64,000 nt of DNA, taken from Lampris incognitus. Taxonomy: Eukaryota > Chordata > Actinopteri > Lampriformes > Lampridae. Both the position numbers and the translations under genes were made by a program. The notes beneath the pieces are model-generated. The model saw nothing but the letters and a program-made list of their open reading frames with translations, made no database searches and was not told the origin of the DNA. The stretch spans positions 56,078,477-56,142,476 of the forward strand of contig NC_079220.1 of assembly GCF_029633865.1 (NCBI RefSeq), written 5' to 3'. This document shows, one piece after another, positions 10,382 through 22,300 of the stretch (positions are counted from its first letter, which is position 1; each line of letters begins with the position of its first letter).

Positions 10382-13014
10382 AAGTAAGTAATAGGGCTGG
10401 GTGATATTGACAAAAATCAAATTTACTTTTGTCCGACTATCTCAGTATCGATAATGTGACAATATTTTGAGGATGTCTATTGATGCATACAGATGTGGAT
10501 ATGATGACCAAGCAGATAGAGGTAGTCATTTTACATTTCACTAAAACAGAAAATTGCATCAGTTCACTTCAATTTCAGAAAATTGCATCACTTCACTGTA
10601 ATGCAGACAATATTTAGTTGCATATTAGAATACTGGTATCATATCAATACACTGCCCAACTCTGGCAGGTAATCCTGTTCATGTACTTAATGAGTGTGCA
10701 TGCAACTCACATCATCCACTAGAGGGCAATAACACACAAGTAAGAGTGTGGAGGCTGCAACAGCACATTTGTTAGTCTATTTTAAGATTATTAAACCGAG
10801 AAGAATCGTATCGTTCAACATTGCCAGTAACGCAATAAACTCATTTATCCCAGTAATGCTGCCCCATGGTGTTGAGCAGTTGATCATTTTAAAGGATAGT
10901 CATGATATTTTGTGCACTGCAAAGTATCTTCTGCTGCATATGAAGTCTTGTCAATCCCTGATATATGTCACATCTGTTCCACCGGCTCAGTAAGCTGTTG
11001 CTAGGCATTCCAAAATGAAGCCCAAATCAGTCAATGAATGAATGAGTATGTATTGTATGCATAAAAGACACAATACATTTTCTTATACGTTTAAAGAGGA
11101 GAATATTCTCTCCTTACACATGTTGGGAAATGTCATGTTACCCAAATTAACCTGGACTTGTCCAGAATGAGACATCCAATGTTGATTTTCCTCATCAAGA
11201 ATAACCTTGTCTGTGTGACTCAATTTTCGCACAATGTGGTCACCATTTCATGGATCCAGTCTGGGTCACATCCCGATCAGAAACCGATAGGAGAAGTGCC
11301 GCGTTAACAGTCTGACATTGTGTGACAAGGCCCGGTTTCTGAAGCTGGGAGATGTCTTTCTTAACCCTAATTTATGTGCATCAGTGTCTGTCCGGCTGTG
11401 GCCTGAGTGGCTGCATTCTGCTTAGAGAGATGGCCCTCATCTGTTTGAATCAGTGAGGAGCACAACCAGACGGAAACACACTATATGAAGGGGTCAATCT
11501 GATTTAGCTGACGAGGGGGCGACTGCAAGACAGAACAGTCCTTGTTGTGTCTGACTACATCACCGCTCAGTGCGACAGTGTCAGCTTTTGTGCAGCCTGG
11601 CGTGAAGGAAAAGTGTCTGCCCACGCCTGGGTGAAGGCCGTTAGACCCTAACATCTGTTATGTACCAAACAAAGACTTATAGAAAATGACTTGAACTGAT
11701 TAAACCAAGGCATTTCCCTCTCCAAACCCCTACATATATATATAAATATAAGTCAAAAGATTTCTGCTTTCCATTTTTAGGAATTCTTGTCCCCTCCTTG
11801 ACATTACCATTAGCTTGTTAACGGACACAGTGGATTTCCGCTGAGGCAGGCTGAGTATAACGGCGTAGCACCATGGTAAGAACATGTTATTAAGGACCTT
11901 ACTATGCATTATGTGGTATTCAGATTGGTGAAGGGCTGTTTAGCCGGCGGGAGTGTATCACCAGAGCTGCGGTGGCTACAGTTAGATGGAATAGAGGATC
12001 TATACAGCAGACTAGGGGAGCGTGTTGGACTCTCATATAGACCTTTAGTTGACTTTTATTGCTAAAATCTTTGAAATCATCACGTGTCATGTATCTTTTT
12101 CGGTCGTTGATTGAGTTTTGTTGCGTGAAATGGAGTGATGTAAATACGGACGATGATTTTTTTCCCTGTCTGTTACATATGCAGACAAATGTATGACCGA
12201 AACAAATCATTCATGCGTATTAACTTTGCACGTTTGTACCATTACCTGTTATAAGAACTAGTTGAAGCACTCCCTCTGTCCCATTTTGTGCACGTTTTAT
12301 CTTTATCATATTGTAGATTTGTGACTAGCCTTCACCAGAACAGTCTTCAATAACACGTCTTTACAATTAATATGATTCTATTTCATTGCATAGTTTTAAA
12401 ACTTTGTCTTCTTACATTATTCAGCATTGCCTGGACTGGCTCATCATTTTCTGTCCAAATCTTCGTCGTCTTCTTTGATAGCACATCTTCTGAACACATT
12501 TTGTGCTTTGTGGGAGCCTGCCAAAACACTTTAATCCCCCCGGTTAGCTTTAGAGACGCCAAATGTTCTTTGTTGACAACAGCTGTGCATTAAGGCTTAG
12601 TAAATACCCCTTCTTCCTTTATGTCTTCACTAAAGCTTCCTTTCCCTTGGAGTAAGAAAAGACAACGTGTCAAGCTGGGCTGAGATTATTTATTGCCATG
12701 CACTCATTAGCCAGTGTAAAAATGAAGAACATGTTGCTTTTTCAACGCACATAACTTCTTGTCATCTTCCACGGATTCACTGCAGATTCGTCTCCCACGT
12801 TCCCCCTTTTTTTTGTTATGACGGGTGCAGCGTGAGAGTCCCGGTGCGGTCAGGGCTTGCTGGCTGTGGGGCTCTGAAAGACGTTCTCGGTGAAAAAGCA
12901 GCTGTAGTTTTGTTTGAGCTTGTTAGGAATGACACACAAAGTAACCTGCCTTTTGATTGTTTGAAACTATGTTTAGAGTCCAAGATAAAAATTTGCCAGG
13001 ATGATAACATTGTC
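10382..13014. other. Non-coding DNA
   Basis: Mostly unique-looking sequence. A short GGGCTGGGTGATATTG segment at about 10393 resembles a dispersed fish repeat. No exon with splice sites and conserved protein was found. Confidence 0.4.
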
Positions 13015-13016
13015 CA

Positions 13017-13079
<63 letters not shown>

Positions 13080-13097
13080 TATTATTATTATTTATTA

Positions 13098-13133
<36 letters not shown>
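13015..13133. repeat. TTA/ATT microsatellite
   Basis: About 119 bp of nearly pure ATT repeats with a few extra T bases. The open frames here encoding runs of Leu or Tyr are products of the repeat. Confidence 0.95.
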
Positions 13134-14954
13134 TCTTTCGTGTTTCCTGTTTTACATCCTGTAGAGCCGGGTCCAAACTATGGACCTGAGGCACTATAGG
13201 GCAGATGTCACTTGATTGACGGTACTCCTTGTAATATGTGGGCAGTCAGTTTTCATGCTTCATAGTCTGGTGAAAACTATTTGAGGAGTTGCCCTGAGTA
13301 GAGCATCCCTTGGGATGTTGGCTGTGTTGGTTGTGTACTGTTGCTTATTCCACACCACTGCCATTCTTGAGTAAATAATCACATCTAATCCAGAAAGCTT
13401 TAATGTGTTTTGGAAACAAAACCATTTTATTTATTTACTTTTGCCGTTATTACTGATATCTGTGTTCTTTCAAAGTGGTCAAAATAGGGAGTTTGCTGGA
13501 CGAGGTCGGGGTCGTCTGTTACTCTGGGTCTTCTCTCAGAAGCTCCCGTCTTTCAGCGCCACGGGGAGGCTGGGGGGTCATTTAATCCTCTTTTCCAGGT
13601 ACAGCGTGGGTTCAGTGCTTTCCTTTATTTCCAGTCAATCCTTTGAAGCAGCTAAAGCACAGTAAAGCGGTAAGAGGAGTCCTCCCCTCCGTGGGACGTT
13701 GACAGAGCTTGTCTTGTTGGTTTTTAGGCAGTCAAAGAAAACTCAGTAGACGTGAGTGGAGAGTCTGCTCTCCGGTTCCCATTTGGGTGGAGAAAAAACA
13801 ACAAATTCTGAGCATAAAAGAAGGACTTTGCAGCAGTATCTTTAGGATATGTGTTGTACAACAACCTGTGTGGAAGCTGGAAGTAGGCAATGTCTGTGAG
13901 ACTTACCAGAGGAAGATTGAAATACTCTAGAAATGGAAATGATGTTAAAAAAAAGAGAAGAAGAACTCAAAACAGGAGTCTGTTTATGAAATATATGAAG
14001 GCAAGTCATTTAGTAATGAATTGTTTGATTCTTTTGATTTATTTTGTGGCTTTGATGAGACGAATTTTGTTTTTTTTTAAAGTTATTCACAGGCATGTGT
14101 TGAGTTTGGAGCTACAGCCTGAGATAAAACTGGAGGATCTCACAAGGCCGTTGGTGACTAGGACAGTCAGGGGAGCTGACTTGTCTGTTTCGTGCACTAA
14201 ACGACCTCTCAGTGTGAAGCCCGTGGCAGAGATACGCTCCCGCATGGCACGGCTCTCTGTGGTGGATTCTGGGATCGCTATCTTTTGCACTCACAGCAAA
14301 CTCCGGGACCAGTTCCTTAAATCTGAGAGAATGAGAGAGATAGAAAACGAGTGGGAGCAAGACACGGCCCTTTTATGCTATACATCAAACTGCATGCGCC
14401 CACTCTGCTTTCACGATAAAGAGGACACGATCTTTGTCTGCTCTCTCGTTCCATTAAAAAGCACCCATTAATCAGTCTGTCCATTCAACCCACGGCCACC
14501 GTCCCATCCCCGCCCCCTTCCCCTGGATGCCGCTGTGGAAATGAGTGGCCTGTCCTGCAGGACAGATAGAGTTCAGCAGGCCCACGCTCAGCCTCAACAG
14601 GCAGGCTCCACATGGGCTTTACACTTTTGCATCTGAAAGTGAACAGTCAGAAAGCAGTCTCCAAAATTTGAGGCTAGTTTTTTTTTTCTTTTTAAAGTAC
14701 ATTGCAGTACTGTTTGGCCAATGTAGCGGGAAACTTTTTAAGCTTGTGTAATGCCTGTGTGGCAAAGGCTGCAGGGTTGTGCTGATAAGGGATGGCGAAG
14801 TTTTTTCTTTTTCATCCAGATAGTGAATCTGATTGCACCATCCAGTAACATGAAAGAGGCTGAAAAGTGGAACGTGAAACTGATGAACGTTAACATTTTT
14901 TACATGAACTGTTGTGAAGGCTACATTTTAAATTCACAGCACAATTTATCCAAG
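13134..14954. other. Non-coding DNA
   Basis: Several ORFs up to about 190 codons are present (for example 13890-14471), but they lack conserved motifs or convincing splice sites. No gene is called. Confidence 0.4.
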
Positions 14955-16030
14955 CTCTTGAAGTTGATGTGTTGGAAGCAGGAAAAATGGGCAAGCCCGA
15001 GGATTTGAGTGACTTTGACAATGGCCAAATTGTGATGGCTAGAAGACTGGGTCAGAGAATGTGGGGGTGTTCCCAGTATGCTGTGGTCAATACCTACTAA
15101 AAGAGGTCCAAGTAAGGATAACCAGTGAACCAGTGACTGGGTCATGGGCACCCAAGTCTCGTTGATGTGCGTAGGGAGTGAAGACTAGCCCATCTGGTCT
15201 GATCCCACAGAAGAGCTACTGTAGCTCAAATTGCTGAAAAAGTTAAGGCTGCCTTTGATATAAACAGGTGTCAGGACACATTGTGCACTGCAGCTTGCTG
15301 TGCGTGAGGCTGCATAGCCACAGACCGGTCAGAGTGCCCGCGATGACCCCAGTCCACTGGTCCACTGTGAGCATTAGAACTGGACCATGGACCAGTGGAA
15401 GAAGGTGACCTGGTCTGATGAATCACATTTTCTTTTACATCATGAGCGTCGTTTACCTGGGGAAGAGATGGCACCAGGATAAACTATGGGAAGAAGACAA
15501 GCTCGTGGAGGCAGTGTGATGCTCTCTTCAGTGTGATGCTCGTGGAGGCAGTGTGATGCAATGTTCTGCTGGGAAACCTTGGGTCCTGGCATTCATGTGG
15601 ATGTTAGTTTGACAGGTGCCACTTCCTAAACATCGTTACAGACCAGGTACACCCCTTTATGGCAACGGTATTTCCCGATGGCAGTGGCCTCTTTCAGCAG
15701 GATAATGCCTTTAAAAATGGTTTAGGAATGGTTTGAGGAACTTGAAAAAGAGTTCAAGGTGTTAGCTTGGCCTCCACATTCCCCAGATCTCAATCTGATC
15801 GAGCATCTGTGGGATGTGCTGGAAAAATGAGTCCGATCCATGCTGGCCCCTCCTCGCTACTTACAGGACTTATAGGATCTGCTGCTAATGTTTTTGTGCC
15901 AGATAGCAGTGGACACCTTCAGAGGACTTGTGGAGTCAATGTGTTGACAGGTCAGGGCTGTTTTGATGGCACGAGTGAGACCTACACAATATTAGGCAGG
16001 TGGTTTTAATGTTTTGGCTGATTGGTGCAT
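14955..16030 (+). mobile_element. Degenerate Tc1/mariner transposon
   Basis: Scattered frames match a teleost Tc1-like transposase: [19 protein letters not shown] near 15000, WSDESHF-like near 15410, GEEMAPG near 15465, FCWETLGPGIHVDV near 15570, DQVHPFMATVFPDGS near 15640, and NLIEHLWDVLEK near 15800. The frame is broken many times. The right end carries the terminal-repeat-like GGCAGGTGGTTTTAATGTTT and GGCTGATTGGTGCA. An internal segment around GCTCGTGGAGGCAGTGTGAT is duplicated at 15500-15560. The matching left inverted repeat is not clear. It is inactive. Confidence 0.85.
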
Positions 16031-16204
16031 CTATTTTTCAATAGTTTTTTTCTACCTTGGTTGTTTAGCAATTTGCAAAGTTGTTTTAAATGATGATTAG
16101 AGAATAAATATGGGTGGGATACAGACCAGATTATACCTGATTCTGTTGTCTTGCTTAAAGATGCTGTAGACTGTAGCGGTAAAACAAGTGTTTGTTTGTA
16201 GCAG

Positions 16205-16325
16205 AAGTCAGCAGCTGCAAGTCCATCACCAAGGGAGGAGACTGACATCAACCCTCTTCCCCTAGGCTGGAGCTGCTACCTCTCACCCCAGGGACAAAAA
16301 TATTACGTCAATGGTTGTAGCAAAG
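16205..16325 (+). CDS. gas7: gas7 exon: N-terminal half of WW domain
   Basis: The acceptor is TTTGTAGCAG and the donor GTAAGC; the exon enters in phase 0 and ends in phase 1. It encodes a Ser/Pro/Glu-rich lead, then LPLGWSCYLSPQGQKYYVN, with the first WW tryptophan and the paired aromatic residues of the second strand. It aligns with the GAS7 segment before and inside the WW domain. Confidence 0.88.
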
Positions 16326-19300
16326 GTAAGCCTTTGTCACAAACTCACACTGTACAAGAAAAGAAAAAAAATTCCAACAGGGTAGGGCTGGACAATAATT
16401 ATCATTGTTAATAAAACAAATTTCAATGTTTTTGATATCTTGCATATATCAGTAAAGTACAAAATGAACAGTTTTGGACCTAAAACCGACTCCTGGGGGA
16501 CGCCACAAGTAATATCCGTGCATGACGATTTATATTCACCTATCTTTACCAACTGCTACCTGTTGCTTAAATAATTCTGCATCACCACTCTGATTCCATA
16601 CCTTTCCAATTTTTCTATTAATCCATCGTGATCAATAGTGTCAAAAGCTTTTTTTAGATCTATAAATATTCCCACGGCAAGCTTTTTTCGGTCTATGCAA
16701 TTAGATTCAATGAGCGCCAGAGAGTTGAGCTGTTTGGTCAAAACCTGTACTGGCTATCAGTCAGGCGATGTGCTTCTCAGTGAACTCATCTAGTCTAGCA
16801 GCAAGTAGTTTGTCCTATATTTTGGAGAATTGTGACCATAATGAAATTGGGCTGTAGTTTGTAAATTGGTTTCTATAGGGTAGGACTTTTGCTATTTTCC
16901 TTTTGCTTGGAACTTTAGCAGATTGAAAGAGCACGTTATAGATGTGGGTGAGTGGTTTATCAATACTTTGGAATACTTTCTTAGCCGTTGTTATATCAGT
17001 ATCATTCCTGTCAGTAGATTTCTTTTTGTTCTCGCCTTCGTTTACAGCGTCCACTATTTCCTTCCCCTCTGTATCGTTTGATCCATGCTAATTAGATAAA
17101 CTCAACAGCGTCCATAGATATTACCATTTCCTGTTGTTTTGCTCTGTTACCGTGGCGTTGAGTTCTCACTCACTTAGCACTGTGCGTCCCTGAGGCTATT
17201 TACTACTCCTCCTACCCATCTTCCTCTTAGAGATCCATTCATGTTAGGAAAGGCCTCCACATCAGGCCTGCAGAGTATCTCAGAGGCACCAGCCATGCTC
17301 TGGGAGGTCCAGCGGGGGGGGGGGGGGGGTGTCTGTGCAGTCAGATGACTATTGCAAAACAGTAAATAGGCTAAACAGATGGGACATTTTAAATAAATGT
17401 GCCTGTTTTTTTGGGGGGGGGTTTATTCAACAAAACGATTCTTCACAACAGGGCAGTGGCGTGCCTGTGTTTTTGTGTGCCTCTGTGTGTGGGTGTGCGT
17501 GTGTTGTATTTGTACACTTCACCTGGGAAATGATTCACAGGAGAGGACAGGCTCCCACAGGACAGACCAAGGCTGCATCAACAACCACAGCTCTCTGGCA
17601 GTGAACTGTACCTTGGCACGCTTCACACTAAAGTAGAGAAAAATACACCGAGGCTGTTTTTATACTGAACATAACCATATGCTCTCACACAGTTTATTCT
17701 CTGCTCACATTTAAAGGTTTGTTTGTTTGATAATATAATATTGTTGCGTGACTTGGGAGCCAACATTATTTCAAAAAGCCTTACTGAGAGCAACGCAAAT
17801 TGTACATCTACAGATGGACAGATTTGCAAATGAGCACGGTCTCTAAATTTACTTAACGATCAGCAAAGCTCCAAAAGTAACTGTCACCATTGTTTATGCT
17901 AATGACAACAGCTGTCTGTTGAGGAAAAATGGCAACGATTTAAAGACAAATGTAAGAATTATTGGGTTGAAAAGTCCGAGCAGCAGTGTGGTTTCATGTC
18001 ACGAAAGAGCACCGCAGATGTGATGTTTGCTTTGAGAATGTTGATGGAGAAGTATAGAGAAGGCCAGGAGGAGGTATATTGTGTCTTTGTAGATTTAGAG
18101 AAAACATATAATAAGGTGCCGAGAGAGGAGGTGTGGTATTGTATGAGGAAGTCAGGAGTTGCAGAGGAGTATGTAGGAGTGGTGCAGGATATGTATGAGG
18201 GCAGTGGGACAGTGGTGAGGTGTGTGGTTGGAATGACAGATGGGTTCAAGGTGGAGGTGGGAATACATCAAGGATCGGCTCTGAGCCCTTTCTTGTTTGC
18301 AATGGTGATGGACAGGTTGACGGGCGAGATCAGGCAGGAGTCTACGTGGACTATGATGTTTGCGGAGGACATTGTGATCTGTAGGTTGCAGGTGGAGAAG
18401 AGCCTGGAGAGGTGGAGGTATGCACTGGAGAGAAGAGGAATGAAAGTCAGTAGGAGCAAGATGGAATACTATGCGTGAATGAGAGGGAGGACGGTGGAAT
18501 GGTGAGGATGCAAGGAGTAGAGGTGAAGAAGGCCTATGAGTTTAAATACTTGGGGTCAACTGTCCAAAGTAACGGGGAGTGCAGAAGAGAGGTGAAGAAG
18601 AGAGTGCAGGCAGGGTGGAGTGGGTGGAGAAGAGTGTCAGGAGTGATGTGTGACAGAAGGGTACCAGCAAGAGTTAAAGGGAAGGTTTACAAGATGGTTG
18701 TGAGACCAGCTATGTTGTGTGGTTTGGAGACAGTGGCACTGACTAAAAGACAGGAGGTGGAGCTGGAGGTGGCAGAGATGAAGATGATAAGATTTTCATT
18801 GGGAGTGATGAAGAAGGACAGGATTAGGAACGAGTATATTAGAGGGACCGCTCAGGTTGGACTGTTTGGAGACACAGAATACTTTAGTGGTAGGAAAAGA
18901 AAGACCACCATAGGCTGGACCATGCGTTGGCATAGGTAAATGGAAGAGGGTTGGAGGGAGTCAAGACTTTGCCAAGTGGATGAAGGAGAATGAGATGCAC
19001 GGGCTATACTGTAGTATAGCATTGCAGCACTGATGATGATTATAGCACTGTAATGTCGGTCATCGATCAACTCAACTCCAGTCCTAAGGAACTACGTGGC
19101 CATGTACTCCAGCTGTCCAAGTGCATTGCATTACATTTTAATGTACAAAACTTGCTATATGAAGAAAGTTTGATGATTGGTAATCGGGGAGTTCACAGTG
19201 GGAGCAAGAATTGAGGGCTCAAATGCAAACATGTGAAACAAGGTTTACGGTTAAGAGACATGAGGGCATCAGGAGCGAATATGACGAGAACATGGGACAG

Positions 19301-22300
19301 ATGTGGAACGTTCTAACAAACTTGCTTGCACAAGTAATTAGCGAAAGATTTGGGCTAAATGGGTAACGGGTAAACTGGACAGGACTAAGGACTGGGATGG
19401 TGTTGTCAGAGCAGGACAAGACATGTGGCCAGAACCAGGAGTGGCTATGACAGTTCCCTCCCCTCCCGCAAACGCCACCTGGCATCCGAGCCAGTTGGGG
19501 GGTGGGGGGGTGGGGGTGCAGAACGGTAACCGTGGCATGGATCAAAGCTAACTAGGCGAGGTAAATAGCTAGACATGACGAGAACCTTCAGCTAGACGTT
19601 ACAAGAAAATTGAACAGGACTGGAGTAGCTGGACTGGGAGCGGCCATGGTGGTACAACCCTCCCTCAGATGCCACCTGGTATCCTAGTTGATTGAGGGGG
19701 GTTCTGGTGCGTACATTCGCTGCAGGGGTTGGGGGTGTCAGAACAGGAATGGCACCTTCAGGCACAGGAGAACACACAGAGGTGGTCCTCAGCTGCAGGG
19801 GGAAGTCAGGAACAGGAGGGGCGGCGTCCACTGGGTCCAAGGATGGTCGGAGCGTTCTGCCACGGTGGGGGGCAGGAATTGAGGACCCAAATGCCGACGT
19901 GGTAACAGGTGAAACAAAAGGTTTAGTGGTAGGAACCGTGAGGGTATCAGAAACACACGTGGCGAGGACATGGTGGAGAAATGGTAATGTGGTACAGACG
20001 TGGACTGCTCTGACCACAAACAAAGTAGACAGCCAAACTGAAAGACAGAAACTTGAGCGAGTAATCGATAACAGCTTTGGGGCAAATGAGTCACGGGAAA
20101 GCTGGACAGGATTCAGGACAGGGATGGTGTTGTCAGAGCAGGACAAGACATGAGACAGGGGAACCGGGGCTGGAGAGGCCGGAATCGGGAGTGGCCATGG
20201 CAACAAAAAGTGAACGACTACCCAGCAGGACAGAAAGTCCGCAGTACCGGTGGTATCTGAGGACAGGAGTTGAGAACCTATGAATCATGATGATGCGGTT
20301 TGTGTTTACATTGTGTGTTAGGTGGTGAAGGAGGGAACGAGACGTGAGTGTTAATTCTGCGTCCTTTTGGCTCCTTCCAGAAACAACGTGGGACCATCCT
20401 GCCACGATCGTCGGGTCCCCGCAGCGACCGTCAGTTTGTCAGAGCTCCTTGCGACACGGTAATACCGAGCCTTCATCCCAGCACCCTCTCCACTGCGTTA
20501 GTGCTTCTGTTCTGTGGACCATATTATAACGAACGGTGGTTATTGCAGCCAGATTGAATCTTAAATTGCAGTAATGAGCAGGCTGTTGTGTGCCGTCGCT
20601 GACAACATCCTCAGCAGCAGCATCTTTAGATAACAGATGGTGCTCTTCTGCTACAGCGTTGCCTTGACCCCCACGAGGGTAAATTGAGTAAGGGGGCATA
20701 CCAGCAATGGGGGGTGGGGGGGTAAGTGTAAAACCAGGGTAAAGAGGACCTAACAACGGCCAGGTGTTCTGTAAGATGTTGTGTATTTTGTTGTACATGC
20801 ATCCGGACAGTTTCTCTTCACTGCATCTCAGGAGTGTAGAATTCATTTGCATTCACCACGAGGGACTGGTAAATACCGGTCCCTCGTGGTGATTGAAAAG
20901 CACGCTCCTGCCACAACTGATAACCAGAAATTGACGCCCATGAATCCCCATACAGAGGCAAGAAATGAGGGGTCTAATCAAAGAGAAGAACCGAACTGCG
21001 GCTAAAAGACGGAAAAATGCAACATGGGGCTCGCTGGTCCGAATCCCCGTGTTACCACCGGCTTGGTCGGGCGTCCCTACAGACACAACTGGCCCTGTCT
21101 GTGGGTGGGAAGCCGGATGTGGGTATGTGTCCCGCTCGCTGCACTAGCGCCTCCTCTGGTCGGGCTGGGCATCTGTTCGGGGAGGGGGAACTGGGGGGAA
21201 TAGCGTGATCCTCCCACACGCTACATCCCCCTGGCGAAACTCCTCACTGTCAGGTGAAATGAAGCGGCTGGCGACTCCACATGTATGGGAGGAGGCATGT
21301 GGTAGTCTGCAGCCCTCCCCGGATCAGCAGAGGGGGGTGGAGCAGAGACCGGGACGGCTCGGAAGAGCGGGGTAATTGGCCGAATACAATTGGGGAGAAA
21401 AGGGGGGAGGGGGGGTTCCTTAGAAGAAGAAAAAGACAGAAAAGGGATAGCTTTTCAGAATTAGTGTTTGACGTCACGTTGGACCATGTTTTCTAAACAC
21501 CCTCTCGGTCCGTAGCGGTATCACTTATATGGCTGTTTTGCACAAAAAGGAAACCTTGTTCCTGTGCAGCACAGGGAGACGTGAAATACTCAGAGGGGAA
21601 AAAAGCCATTTAACAAGTTGTGCAGTTTATAGACGGCTGCGACGCAGCAGAACGATGGGACGTCTCACTTTGGGACGTCTCCGAGAAGCCAAGTGTGGAA
21701 GGAACAGATGTGATGAAAATGGAAAAAGAGAGCCCTTCATGCATCCCCATGTGGAAACACAGCATCTGTGACACACAGTACATAGAACCAACTCATTTTT
21801 TTGAAAAATTTAACCAGTCGCCAAACGCATTAAATACCCGTGTAGTCCAGGGTGAAAAGGCCAACCAGGGCTGGCTCGACCTTCTCCCGGGGTCGTAAGC
21901 AGGATCTCCAGGGCCGTTATTGGAGAGAAATACGACTGACTCCTGAAAGCTGCACTGTCTCACATAAACACATAAATGATATGTGAAGAAAAGCATCAGC
22001 ACCCCCCCCACCCCCCGCGATAAACGAAGCCCACTGCATGCATTCACACCCGCCTCTCGTCAGCTTGCAGTGCCCTCAGTCTCCACAGGCTGGCGTCGTC
22101 CTTTACGAGCCAGTGTCCATGGCTGTGATGTGTAGCCTTGGGGTGGGGGTGGGGGGGGTCTAGCTCCTGCGGTCACGTGCTACACGGAGCTGACATCCCA
22201 TGAATCACAGGCCACGAAGAGTCGTTAGTAGCGTAGGATAAGACCCAGGACATTACTGGAGAGCTGTGCACAGGACTGTGGAAAACAGGAGATCCCCCCA

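Noticed and set aside
13890-14471. 193-codon plus-strand ORF in a gas7-side intron
   Set aside because: No motif, no conserved start context and no splice partners were recognised; codon content looks random.
17272-17310. Possible alternative WW exon reading APAMLWEVQ after an AG
   Set aside because: It lacks the TTW..P pattern, runs into a 15-base G run, and has no donor; the exon at 20381 fits the WW domain and phase far better.
19592-20206. 204-codon minus-strand ORF
   Set aside because: It lies over the direct-repeat pair, is rich in Pro and Ser from GC-rich repeats and shows no known domain.
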